The notes under the pieces are model-generated. The model was not told where the DNA came from. It saw nothing but the letters and a program-made list of their open reading frames with translations, and did not search any database. This document shows, in pieces, positions 1 to 6,395 of a stretch of DNA of 32,274 nt. Position numbers and translations under genes: made by a program. This DNA is from Pedobacter sp. UBA5917 (GTDB lineage: Bacteria; Bacteroidota; Bacteroidia; Sphingobacteriales; Sphingobacteriaceae), in contig NZ_DJDT01000345.1 in assembly GCF_002432345.1 (NCBI RefSeq), forward strand, positions 1 through 32,274, in the 5' to 3' direction. The number at the start of each line of letters is the position of its first letter. Positions within the stretch are counted from its first letter, which is position 1.

Positions 1-206
1 CTCCGATAGAAAAAATCGGAGGCTGCCGCTACTATCCCGTTTATTAACTCGGGTTTGTGCTACTATTTATGGAAACCTGGCGATAGCCAAATCTTTTAAG
101 CTACTCGCTATCCTGCCAAAAACCACAGGCCCAGATAAAATAAACCTGATAGGAATGATATTTCGGTCGGCATACCTTAATTTAGCAGGAACATTAACGA
201 AATTTA
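1..206. other. Window edge: possible tail of an upstream gene or ppx leader
   Basis: No gene can be named here. One plus-strand frame is open from base 2 to a TAG at 212-214 (70 codons, hydrophobic and basic, not recognised). A second frame closes at TAA 45-47 after the peptide ending GGCRYYPVY. Either could be the C-terminus of a gene cut by the window edge. There is a perfect 7-bp hairpin (CTCCGAT 1-7 with ATCGGAG 15-21), a direct repeat GCTACTAT at 28-35 and 59-66, and GATAGC pairing with GCTATC around 82-112, so a structured leader is also possible. No tmRNA, RNase P or riboswitch signature was recognised. Confidence 0.3.
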
Positions 207-275
207 ATGGATAGCAGGACAACAGCACACGAAGGACCACAAGCCTCGCTTTCCAAAAAAAATAAAATAAAAAAT

Positions 276-1190
276 ATGCGCGTTGCCGTTATCGATCTTG
301 GAACCAATACTTTCCACCTGCTTATTGCCGAAACGGCAGAAAAAGAGCTGAAAATTTTATATAAAACCAATGTTCCGGTAAAGCTGGGGGAAGGAAGGAT
401 TAACGATAACATTATCATTGCTACAGCGTTTGAAAGGGGCATTAATTGCCTTAGAGATTTTAGTAATACCATTGCCAAATACCAGGGCCATAAAATAAGG
501 GCTACCGCAACATCAGCAGTGCGCAGTGCCGAAAACGGGAATGATTTTGTTGACGCGGTAAAAGAACAGACCGGAATAACGATTGAAACGATTAGTGGGG
601 ATGCAGAAGCGGCATTAATTTATGAGGGTGTTAAACTGAGTGGTGCGATTACAGATCTTTCGCTGATTATGGATATCGGTGGCGGAAGTGTCGAATTTAT
701 ACTCTGCGATGCGGAAAAACTAATCTGGAAAAAAAGTTATAACATTGGTGCAGCACGTTTGATGCAACAGTTCTTTAAATCAGACCCCATAAATGACGGC
801 GATAAGAATGCCATTTTATTCCATATCCAAAACCAACTGACCGATCTTTTCGAAATATGCGAAAAGCACCAACCTAAAGTTCTGATCGGCTCGGCCGGGG
901 CGTTCGAAACTTATGCCGAACTAGTCATCAGAAAAAACAACCTCAAAACAGATATCAATAATACTAAAATCTTCGAGTTTAATTTTGATGATTATGTAGA
1001 AATAGCAGGCAAATTATTGAATTCTACACACAAAGAAAGGTCGGAAATGCCGGGCATTATCCCATTAAGGGTTGATATGATCGTAATAGCAGCCCTAATT
1101 ACAAATTATGTTTTGGGCAGGGCTAAAATAAACCAGCTTACACTTTCTACTTACGATTTAAAAATGGGCGTTCTGGCCAGCCTGATATAA
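276..1190 (+). CDS. ppx: Ppx/GppA family phosphatase (exopolyphosphatase / pppGpp phosphohydrolase type)
   Basis: A protein of the ASKHA-fold Ppx/GppA family, which removes terminal phosphate from polyphosphate or pppGpp. Visible signatures are the N-terminal phosphate-binding loop AVIDLGTNTFHLL, the second glycine loop IMDIGGGSVEF and the SAGAFET segment. At about 304 residues it is the short form: the phosphatase core without the C-terminal HD-like domain of enterobacterial Ppx. An upstream ATG at 207 would add 23 residues. The ATG at 276 is preferred because the conserved fold starts immediately after it (MRVAVIDLG). Which of the two substrates is used cannot be told from sequence. It is monocistronic in this view and convergent with the next gene. 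Confidence 0.88.
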   Translation: MRVAVIDLGTNTFHLLIAETAEKELKILYKTNVPVKLGEGRINDNIIIATAFERGINCLRDFSNTIAKYQGHKIRATATSAVRSAENGNDFVDAVKEQTGITIETISGDAEAALIYEGVKLSGAITDLSLIMDIGGGSVEFILCDAEKLIWKKSYNIGAARLMQQFFKSDPINDGDKNAILFHIQNQLTDLFEICEKHQPKVLIGSAGAFETYAELVIRKNNLKTDINNTKIFEFNFDDYVEIAGKLLNSTHKERSEMPGIIPLRVDMIVIAALITNYVLGRAKINQLTLSTYDLKMGVLASLI

Positions 1191-1216
1191 AAAATGATCC
1201 ATCAACAGATGGATCA
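1189..1216 (-). terminator. Rho-independent terminator of the minus-strand gene ending at 1246
   Basis: Perfect 9-bp stem TGATCCATC (1195-1203) and GATGGATCA (1208-1216) with a 4-nt loop. Read on the minus strand, a run of six T (1194-1189) follows directly. On the plus strand no T-run follows, so it is a weaker stop for ppx. Confidence 0.8.
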
Positions 1217-1245
1217 TCGAGAGTTTAGCGTATATTAATTTAGGA

Positions 1246-1923
1246 TTATTTCTTTTTTGGCGCAATCGCAATTTTACCCATAATCATCGGTTCGGCCTTT
1301 TTAAGCTGAAGATTGTTTTGTTTTTCTTTAGAAAAATCGAGTGTTAAAAATGCTGAATAACGCATGCTCTCCACTACCAATTGATTCTTACTGGCATCAA
1401 ACTTATCATCTAAAACAATTTCGTAGCGGCCGTTTTTATCAGTCAGGGTAGCATATTTGGTATCTAAGATGGTTAACCTTATGCCTGCAACTGCTTTGTT
1501 ATCGGCCCCAATAACATAACCGTATATTTTTTTTGGTACAACCGGTTTTTTATCGTCGGTTTTACTGTGGATAGTTTTGGTAATTTCGGTAGGTGTTTTA
1601 AGCTTTTCGGCCTTTGCATCCATCACAAAAACGCTCATCCCGATGGCCAGCACACCAAGGTATTTCATCCAGTTTCTGTTAGTAGTGGGTACAACAGATA
1701 AATGATAATTAAGCTGATTTAATTGATTCTGGCTTAAACGGCCACATACTGAAGAACCCGAATTGGCCAGTATCTGGATGATTTCGGCATTGGTATAACC
1801 CGAAAAGTCAATTACATTTTTACTACAGGCTTTACAGAAATTAAAGCCTGCTCCTTTTTCCATTTCATCCCAGTTTTGCGTGCAGGGTTCGGCTATAGTA
1901 ACTTCGTTAATTCTAGTTTTCAT
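1246..1923 (-). CDS. Membrane-anchored protein with carboxypeptidase regulatory-like domain
   Basis: 225 residues. The N-terminal 65 residues are a small Cys-containing domain (C14, C30-x2-C33 and a VCGR motif near residue 60) of a kind often seen in Bacteroidota proteins. A hydrophobic segment follows at about 86-105, then a charged linker and a carboxypeptidase D regulatory-like (Ig-fold) domain at about 130-195, with the usual features IYGYVIGADNKAVAGI and LTDKNGRYEI. The topology would put the Cys domain inside and the Ig-like domain in the periplasm. No catalytic residues are seen. The function is unknown: such domains act in surface binding or as N-terminal plugs of TonB receptors, but no barrel follows here. 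It has its own terminator and stands 51 bp after maf. Confidence 0.65.
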   Translation of the reverse strand: MKTRINEVTIAEPCTQNWDEMEKGAGFNFCKACSKNVIDFSGYTNAEIIQILANSGSSVCGRLSQNQLNQLNYHLSVVPTTNRNWMKYLGVLAIGMSVFVMDAKAEKLKTPTEITKTIHSKTDDKKPVVPKKIYGYVIGADNKAVAGIRLTILDTKYATLTDKNGRYEIVLDDKFDASKNQLVVESMRYSAFLTLDFSKEKQNNLQLKKAEPMIMGKIAIAPKKK

Positions 1924-1974
1924 TTGTGTGTTTTCTTAGATGATGATAATCTTAAGAAAATTCCACAAAGAGAT

Positions 1975-2541
1975 TTAAATAAATTTTAAGAGTTCGTTAT
2001 AAAGCTTCTCGGTTGGTAACCCCATTACATTGGTGTATGAACCTTCTATGCGTTCTACCGCAACAATTCCCCACCAATCCTGTACGCCATAACTGCCGGC
2101 CTTATCAAAAGGTTTGTAGTTATCGATGTAGAAATCAATTTCATCACCTGTAACCGCTTTACAGTATACTTCGGTCCTATCGTAAAAAGAATGGCTTTTA
2201 TCTCCTTTAACGATGGTTACACCTGTAAAAACCTCATGCCTGCTACCTGATAGCTTCTTCAACATTTCCTGTGCGTGTGCACGATCGGTCGGTTTACCCA
2301 AAATTTCTCCATTTAAAGCTACAATGGTATCCGCGGTAATTACAATTTCGCCATCACCGGTAAAAGCTTTGGCTTTCTGCTCCGAAATATAAACTGCAAT
2401 TTCGGCCGGACTTAAGCCATCGGGATAACTTTCATCCACATCTTTTAATTCAACTTTAAAATTTAGACCCATAAGGGTTAAAAGTTCCTGCCTGCGCGGC
2501 GATTTAGATGCTAAAATGATGGGCGGGAAATTTACAGGCAT
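1975..2541 (-). CDS. maf: Maf-like nucleotide pyrophosphatase
   Basis: 188 residues, full length for the Maf/YhdE family, which hydrolyses non-canonical nucleotides or dTTP/UTP to monophosphates and is linked to house-cleaning and division control. The family signature ILASKSPRRQELL is at residues 8-20. The conserved block ITADTIVALNGEILGKP and the SGSRHEVFTGVTI segment follow in the expected order. Cytoplasmic, no signal peptide. The dTTP/UTP subgroup is more likely than the YceF m7GTP subgroup, but this is not decided by the motifs read here. The start ATG is at 2541, just inside the T-rich tract that follows the spy gene terminator. Confidence 0.92.
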   Translation of the reverse strand: MPVNFPPIILASKSPRRQELLTLMGLNFKVELKDVDESYPDGLSPAEIAVYISEQKAKAFTGDGEIVITADTIVALNGEILGKPTDRAHAQEMLKKLSGSRHEVFTGVTIVKGDKSHSFYDRTEVYCKAVTGDEIDFYIDNYKPFDKAGSYGVQDWWGIVAVERIEGSYTNVMGLPTEKLYNELLKFI

Positions 2542-2558
2542 ATTTTATTTTTTTTGCT

Positions 2559-2597
2559 AAAATAAGAAAAGCGGCATAAAGCCGCTTTTCTTATTTT
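2559..2597 (-). terminator. Strong intrinsic terminator after the Spy-like gene
   Basis: Perfect 17-bp stem: left arm 2559-2575, right arm 2581-2597, loop ATAAA. The core is AAAAGCGGC/GCCGCTTTT. The T-rich end on the minus strand makes it a terminator for the gene ending at 2613. Because the arms end in A- and T-runs it may also work from the other side. Confidence 0.85.
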
Positions 2598-2612
2598 GAT
2601 ATTTTACCAAGA

Positions 2613-3002
2613 TTAATTGTTTCCACCACCTTGTCTGCGTTTTTCCATTTCGGCACGTTGTTCTTTTTGCCAGGTTTCGTAAGTTTTTTTCTGATCATCT
2701 GTTAATACTGCAGTAACTTTTGCATCATTATCAGCACGCATTTTTTGCATTTTCTCTCTCATTGCATCTCTATCGCCACCACCCTGCATTTCTTCACGCA
2801 TTTTTTTCATGGTTTCTGCCTGCTCGGTAAAAACAGCGGTCAACTTTGTTTTTTGATCATCAGAAAGCTTTAATTTTTCGTCTAACTGTTTTACCCTTTC
2901 TTCAGGTTTCATCATCATTCTACCTTGTCCACCACCTTGTTGCGCGTTAGCGAAACCAGCTATTCCTAGCATTAATCCGCAGATCATCATTAATTTTTTC
3001 AT
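2613..3002 (-). CDS. Spy/CpxP-like periplasmic LTxxQ protein
   Basis: 129 residues: a signal peptide (about 1-20, ending FANAQ), then a charged, Met- and Gln-rich helical protein. Two LTxxQ-type repeats (LSDDQKTKL near 46, LTDDQKKTY near 100) flank a Met/Lys/Glu-rich helix, which is the pattern of the Spy/CpxP family of ATP-independent periplasmic chaperones and metal/stress sensors. Gly-rich segments (QGGGQG near the N-terminus, RRQGGGNN at the end) are low-complexity. The Met-rich stretch could bind copper, but that is speculation. It lies between usp and maf on the same strand and ends at a strong hairpin, so it is probably transcribed separately from maf. Confidence 0.75.
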   Translation of the reverse strand: MKKLMMICGLMLGIAGFANAQQGGGQGRMMMKPEERVKQLDEKLKLSDDQKTKLTAVFTEQAETMKKMREEMQGGGDRDAMREKMQKMRADNDAKVTAVLTDDQKKTYETWQKEQRAEMEKRRQGGGNN

Positions 3003-3095
3003 GTTGTTCTTGTTGTTTTTTGGTTGAAAATTGAAATGGTTTGATCGCGGAAAGCACGTAAAGTTTAATCCCGATATGTAACTTACCTGTTGCAG

Positions 3096-3926
3096 TTAAT
3101 CTTTCAGCAGCAGTACGGGCACATGCGATTTAATGGTTAATTTCTGCGATACACTTTCGTGCAGTAAACTTTCGAAAAAGCTGTATTTTTTCGGCAATGC
3201 GATAATCAGTTGTGCTTCTTCACTTTTCGCAAATTTTACAATGCCTTTTATCGTATCCGGGTGATCGGAGTAATGGTAGGCCGGAGAAAAATCTTTAAGC
3301 ATTTCGTGCAGAAAATGCTCCTCTTCCGAATCGATGGTATGACCGGAATTGATATTGAGCACCAAAAGTTCGAGCGCATGTTTGCTCAGGATATTTTTTA
3401 AGGCATGCATCGGAATTACTTCTCTAACCTTTTTAAAATCGCAGGCTAGAATCGCTTTCCTGATCGATTGATAATCAGCTTTAGGCGGAACAACCAAAAC
3501 CGGCACAGGACTGGATTTGGAAATTTTAATGGCATTTGAACCTATATCGCTTTCATCTCTGGCTTTTTTACCGTTGCTACCGATAATAATCAATTCGATT
3601 TCCTCCCTGTTTATCCTATCAATGATAGACCTCAATAAAGTTTCGCGTGTTAAATAAACTTCTATTTCAGCCTGAGGGTTGATCTCCAGCATTTTTGTTT
3701 TTAGTTTCTCCAGCGCTTCCAATCTTCTGGTAATTTCGTCGGCGATGTGCGAGTCGGTTGTGATCACCATATCAGGCGTTGGGAGAATACTCTCGTATTC
3801 GGAAACGTAGTAAGCATTAAGCAGGATAATTTTTGCATTTTCCATCGCGAAACTCAACCTGGCGGCATATTTGGCAGCATGATCTGCTGTTTTGGAAAAA
3901 TCAACGGGTACAAGGTATGTGCTCAT
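3096..3926 (-). CDS. Universal stress protein, tandem UspA domains
   Basis: 276 residues with two UspA-like domains (about 1-147 and 155-276), the double-domain layout common in Bacteroidota. The first domain carries the complete ATP-binding motif G-x2-G-x9-G-S (G116, G119, G129-S130) followed by SPVPVLVVP. The second ends in the matching SHVPVLLL strand but lacks the glycine motif, so it is probably a non-nucleotide-binding half. Cytoplasmic. Proteins of this family accumulate under starvation, low oxygen or oxidative stress. The upstream gap contains a perfect 48-bp palindrome 20 bp before the start codon, an obvious candidate operator. Confidence 0.9.
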   Translation of the reverse strand: MSTYLVPVDFSKTADHAAKYAARLSFAMENAKIILLNAYYVSEYESILPTPDMVITTDSHIADEITRRLEALEKLKTKMLEINPQAEIEVYLTRETLLRSIIDRINREEIELIIIGSNGKKARDESDIGSNAIKISKSSPVPVLVVPPKADYQSIRKAILACDFKKVREVIPMHALKNILSKHALELLVLNINSGHTIDSEEEHFLHEMLKDFSPAYHYSDHPDTIKGIVKFAKSEEAQLIIALPKKYSFFESLLHESVSQKLTIKSHVPVLLLKD

Positions 3927-3945
3927 ATTATTGAAATTAATATTT

Positions 3946-3993
3946 TTTACATTGATAAATTAATCAATCGATTGATTAATTTATCAATGTAAA
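3946..3993. promoter_or_regulatory. Perfect 48-bp palindrome upstream of the universal stress gene
   Basis: Bases 3946-3969 are the exact reverse complement of 3970-3993, with no loop and a central ATCGAT. Inside are four evenly arranged half-sites: TTGAT 3952-3956, ATCAA 3963-3967, TTGAT 3972-3976, ATCAA 3983-3987. Each TTGAT..ATCAA pair is 6 nt apart. TTGAT/ATCAA resembles FNR/CRP-family half-sites, whose usual gap is 4 nt. It lies 20 bp before the usp ATG. An operator is likely; a cruciform or a terminator for kdsC is the alternative. Confidence 0.6.
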
Positions 3994-4316
3994 TTTCGCA
4001 TATAATCCGGTTTATTGCAAATTTTGGAAAAGGATATTTATAACGGGAGCGTCATTCTGATGGCTTCCGTTATCTCGACCGAAACGCAGTGCAGTGGAGA
4101 GATCTATCTCGAGACAGAGTAATAGTAAGAAGATAGAAGAATAAATGAGTGTTGTAGATCCTTCGACTCCGCTCAGGATGACAATCGCGAGGAAATAGTA
4201 ATTTTACTAATGAACGAATGTGAAATCAGCGCTTCGCCACAGTTAACCAATTTAAACAGTTAACCGATTAACCCTCTCCAGTAAACCAATGACAAATGAA
4301 CCAGTAAACCAAAAGT
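3994..4316. repeat. Gene-free gap with dispersed repeat elements
   Basis: No coding sequence seen. It holds a 36-nt hairpin element at 4157-4192 (starts GATCCTTCGACTCCG; ATCCT 4158-4162 pairs with AGGAT 4175-4179), near-identical to copies at 19609-19644 and 19866-19901. Before it is a likely companion segment (TCATTCTGA near 4052, CGACCGAAACGCAGTG near 4077). A 33-nt TTAACC element sits at 4241-4273. After that come CCAATGA/CCAGTAAACC units running into the kdsC stop codon. Confidence 0.75.
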
Positions 4317-4844
4317 CTATTTCCCTGAATCAGCGGCGTTCGGATTTTCATCATGCCATCTCCCCTGCACTTTCATCACCTTTTCGATAATATCGCGCAC
4401 CGCCGTTTTTCCTCCGTTGTAAGGAGATATAAAGGTAGAAATGGCCTTTATTTCTTCTACGGCATCGGCCGGACAGGTTGGAAGGCCAACCAATTTCATT
4501 ACTTTAAGGTCAGGAATATCATCGCCCATGTAAAGGACTTCTCCTGCTGTAATGTTTTTATCCTGAAGATATTGGTTAAAGATGGCTACTTTATCGCCTG
4601 TTCCCAAAAAGACATCGGTTACACCAAGGTTAAAAAAACGTTTTCCCATGGCAATGCCATCGCCACCTGATATGATACAGATATTATATCCCCTTTTAAC
4701 CGCCAATTGCATGGCATAGCCATCTTTAATGTTAAAAGTGCGCAACGATTGACCGTTATCAGTAACCTGAACAGATCCATCGGTAAGTACACCATCTACA
4801 TCAAAAATGAACGTGGTGATTTCTTTTAACTTCTGTAAGAACAT
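4317..4844 (-). CDS. kdsC: KdsC-like HAD phosphatase (3-deoxy-D-manno-octulosonate 8-phosphate phosphatase)
   Basis: 175 residues, the size of the cap-less (C0) HAD phosphatase KdsC, which dephosphorylates KDO-8-P in lipopolysaccharide core synthesis. HAD motif I is FDVDGVLTDGSV (nucleophile D15, acid D17). Motif II is IISGGDG and motif IV is YMGDDIPDL. The tail DENPNAADSGK is charged and not conserved. KdsC is normally a tetramer with the active site closed by neighbouring subunits, consistent with the missing cap. It is followed by a repeat-filled gap and not obviously in an operon, 75 bp downstream of iscX. Confidence 0.87.
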   Translation of the reverse strand: MFLQKLKEITTFIFDVDGVLTDGSVQVTDNGQSLRTFNIKDGYAMQLAVKRGYNICIISGGDGIAMGKRFFNLGVTDVFLGTGDKVAIFNQYLQDKNITAGEVLYMGDDIPDLKVMKLVGLPTCPADAVEEIKAISTFISPYNGGKTAVRDIIEKVMKVQGRWHDENPNAADSGK

Positions 4845-4919
4845 TTCGTTTGGCGCTTAGGCTTTGGCGATGAGCGTTTGGAGTTGACTCAAAACTGAGC
4901 ACTCCCAACTCAAAACTAA

Positions 4920-5162
4920 TTACTGATTATCTCTCCACTCGTATACCCAGGCAGATTGAATTTGCTCTAAATGGCCTTCACTGCTTTCTTCGCGTGTACC
5001 TTTAAAGTTTGGTAAAGATAATACCCACTCTAAAAGCTCGGTAAAGCGGATACGGTATATTTTGGCTTCAGTAAAGTCATCGCCAAATTTCTCATATAAA
5101 GACATTGCAATATCTTCATGATCGTTCCAGTAAAATGGTAAGGCAAATTTATCGTTGTTCAT
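4920..5162 (-). CDS. iscX: IscX-like Fe-S cluster assembly regulator
   Basis: 80 residues matching the IscX/YfhJ family: a small acidic winged-helix-like protein that binds IscS and frataxin and tunes iron delivery. The family pattern is visible as FYWNDHEDIAMSLYEKF, then IRFTELLEWVLSLPNF and finally LEQIQSAWVYEW. The net negative charge fits. It lies 91 bp downstream of the ferredoxin gene on the same strand; fdx-iscX is also the end of the proteobacterial isc operon. No iscS, iscU or hscA/B is in the window, so this pair appears to stand apart from the rest. The gap between the two genes is filled by TTAACC-type and GACTCAGGACT-type repeats. Confidence 0.85.
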   Translation of the reverse strand: MNNDKFALPFYWNDHEDIAMSLYEKFGDDFTEAKIYRIRFTELLEWVLSLPNFKGTREESSEGHLEQIQSAWVYEWRDNQ

Positions 5163-5171
5163 GTTTTGTTA

Positions 5172-5206
5172 TCGGTTAATTGTTTGAATTGGTTAATCGG
5201 TTAATT
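5172..5206 (-). repeat. TTAACC-type dispersed repeat, minus orientation
   Basis: A permuted copy of the 33-nt element seen at 4241-4273, 19927-19959 and 25957-25989, here read on the minus strand (AATTAACCGATTAACC, then AATTCAAACAATTAACCGAT) and ending 9 bp before the iscX start codon. Next to it at about 5219-5250 is a second low-complexity block of GACTCAGGACT/GACTCTAGG units. Confidence 0.7.
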
Positions 5207-5253
5207 GCAAAGATCACACGACTCAGGACTAAAGACTCTAGGCTCCCGACTAA

Positions 5254-5586
5254 TTAGTGCCCCATAAAGCCAGACTGATCCGGAATGGTTACTTCGATAT
5301 CGCCATTAATTACTACACACTGGCAGCCTAAACGGGAAGTAATTTTCGGACGAACGGCACGATCGATAAAATCTTCTTCCTTATCAGAAATCTCTTCGAT
5401 ATTATCCATGCCCTTAGTTACATACACATGGCAGGTACTGCAACCGCAAACGCCACCACAGTTATGCTGTAATTCGATTCCGTTATCCAGACAAACATCT
5501 AAAACAGATTCGCCAGCTGCTATTGGTAATTCAATAGATTCGTGATCTGCTTCTTCAAAATTTATTTTTAGTTTAAAAATGCTCAT
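5254..5586 (-). CDS. fdx: [2Fe-2S] ferredoxin, adrenodoxin/Isc type
   Basis: 110 residues. The cluster ligands follow the vertebrate/Isc ferredoxin spacing C-x5-C-x2-C: C43, C49 and C52 in HNCGGVCGCSTCHVYV. The fourth is C88 or C90 in RLGCQC. C47 and one of C88/C90 are extra cysteines near the cluster. It donates electrons for Fe-S assembly or similar redox steps in the cytoplasm. It is paired with iscX immediately downstream, which supports the Isc role. A -7 promoter box lies 10 nt before the start codon. Confidence 0.92.
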   Translation of the reverse strand: MSIFKLKINFEEADHESIELPIAAGESVLDVCLDNGIELQHNCGGVCGCSTCHVYVTKGMDNIEEISDKEEDFIDRAVRPKITSRLGCQCVVINGDIEVTIPDQSGFMGH

Positions 5587-5596
5587 AATTATTTTG

Positions 5597-5604
5597 CAAA
5601 AGTA
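5597..5604 (-). promoter_or_regulatory. -7 promoter box of fdx-iscX (TACTTTTG)
   Basis: An exact match to the Bacteroidota TAnnTTTG box on the minus strand, with its last base 10 nt before the fdx ATG. The upstream -33 element was not clear. Confidence 0.5.
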
Positions 5605-5626
5605 ACAAGCAAAAGCCGTAATTATG

Positions 5627-6391
5627 CTATTTCTGCATTAATTTTATGCTATTGCTTAATATTTGATAAATGTTATGCAGTTCGGGCATATCTTTTAACA
5701 TGCTCAAATGCTTATTTAATGTGCTTTCATCGTCCCGCACCGCTGGCCCTGTCTGCACGTTTTCGGGCAAATTACCCATTACCTTATCGCCTGTTTCGGC
5801 TATCAATGGCCTGATGATCCCGAAATCCAAACCGTTCTGATTCAAAATTTTATTGGCCAAAGCATACAGGTGGTTGGGGAAATTACAGGCAAATACTGCA
5901 GCAAGGTGCAATACTTTTCTTTTCTCTCCATCCAGTTCATAAACCTGGTTACTCATTTTTGCAGCTAAAACGTTTAAAACAGCCAACTGATCGCTATCAT
6001 TTGCTTCGATACAAAGCGGAATATTATCGAATGAAACATCCTTGCTTTTCGAAAAGGTTTGCAAAGGATAAAAAACACCGGCTTTTTTTACCTGTGAGCC
6101 GACTACATTGATATCTGTTGTACCAGAGGTGTGAACCACCAATCCGCTTACATTTTTTAATGATGCTGCAACTGTTCCAATGGCATCGTCTTTTACAGAA
6201 ATAATATACAAATCAGCGTGCAGTTCTACGTCTTTTAAATCGTTTATGGCACGGGCCCCAACCAATTGGGCCAATGTATCTGCATTAACCAGGTTCGGGC
6301 TGTATACCTGCACCACTTCGTTACCTTTACTTTTTAAAGCTTTGGCTAAGTGTGTGGCAACATTTCCAGAACCTAATAAAACGATTTTCAT
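5627..6391 (-). CDS. Rossmann-like and DUF2520 domain protein (NAD(P)-binding oxidoreductase-like)
   Basis: About 254 residues from the preferred start at 6391. The N-terminus is a dinucleotide-binding fold (MKIVLLGSGNVATHLA, GxGxxA type), followed by a beta-strand ending IISVKDDAI and a HTSGTTD segment. The C-terminal half is the helical DUF2520 dimerisation domain with HLAAVFACNFPNHLYALA. The fold resembles pyrroline-5-carboxylate and ketopantoate reductases, but the substrate is unknown. A longer frame starting at 6451 overlaps ccmF. The ATG at 6391 gives a 4-bp gap after the ccmF stop and starts exactly at the nucleotide-binding strand, so it is taken. It is the last gene of the ccmE-ccmF unit, with no evident link to haem. 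Confidence 0.8.
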   Translation of the reverse strand: MKIVLLGSGNVATHLAKALKSKGNEVVQVYSPNLVNADTLAQLVGARAINDLKDVELHADLYIISVKDDAIGTVAASLKNVSGLVVHTSGTTDINVVGSQVKKAGVFYPLQTFSKSKDVSFDNIPLCIEANDSDQLAVLNVLAAKMSNQVYELDGEKRKVLHLAAVFACNFPNHLYALANKILNQNGLDFGIIRPLIAETGDKVMGNLPENVQTGPAVRDDESTLNKHLSMLKDMPELHNIYQILSNSIKLMQK

Positions 6392-6395
6392 GATT

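Noticed and set aside
1..206. tmRNA, RNase P RNA or riboswitch at the window start
   Set aside because: No T-arm/CCA end, no conserved P RNA core and no recognised aptamer sequence; only small hairpins are present.
3747..3992. Plus-strand open frame running through the 48-bp palindrome
   Set aside because: It is antisense to the universal stress gene and has no family features.
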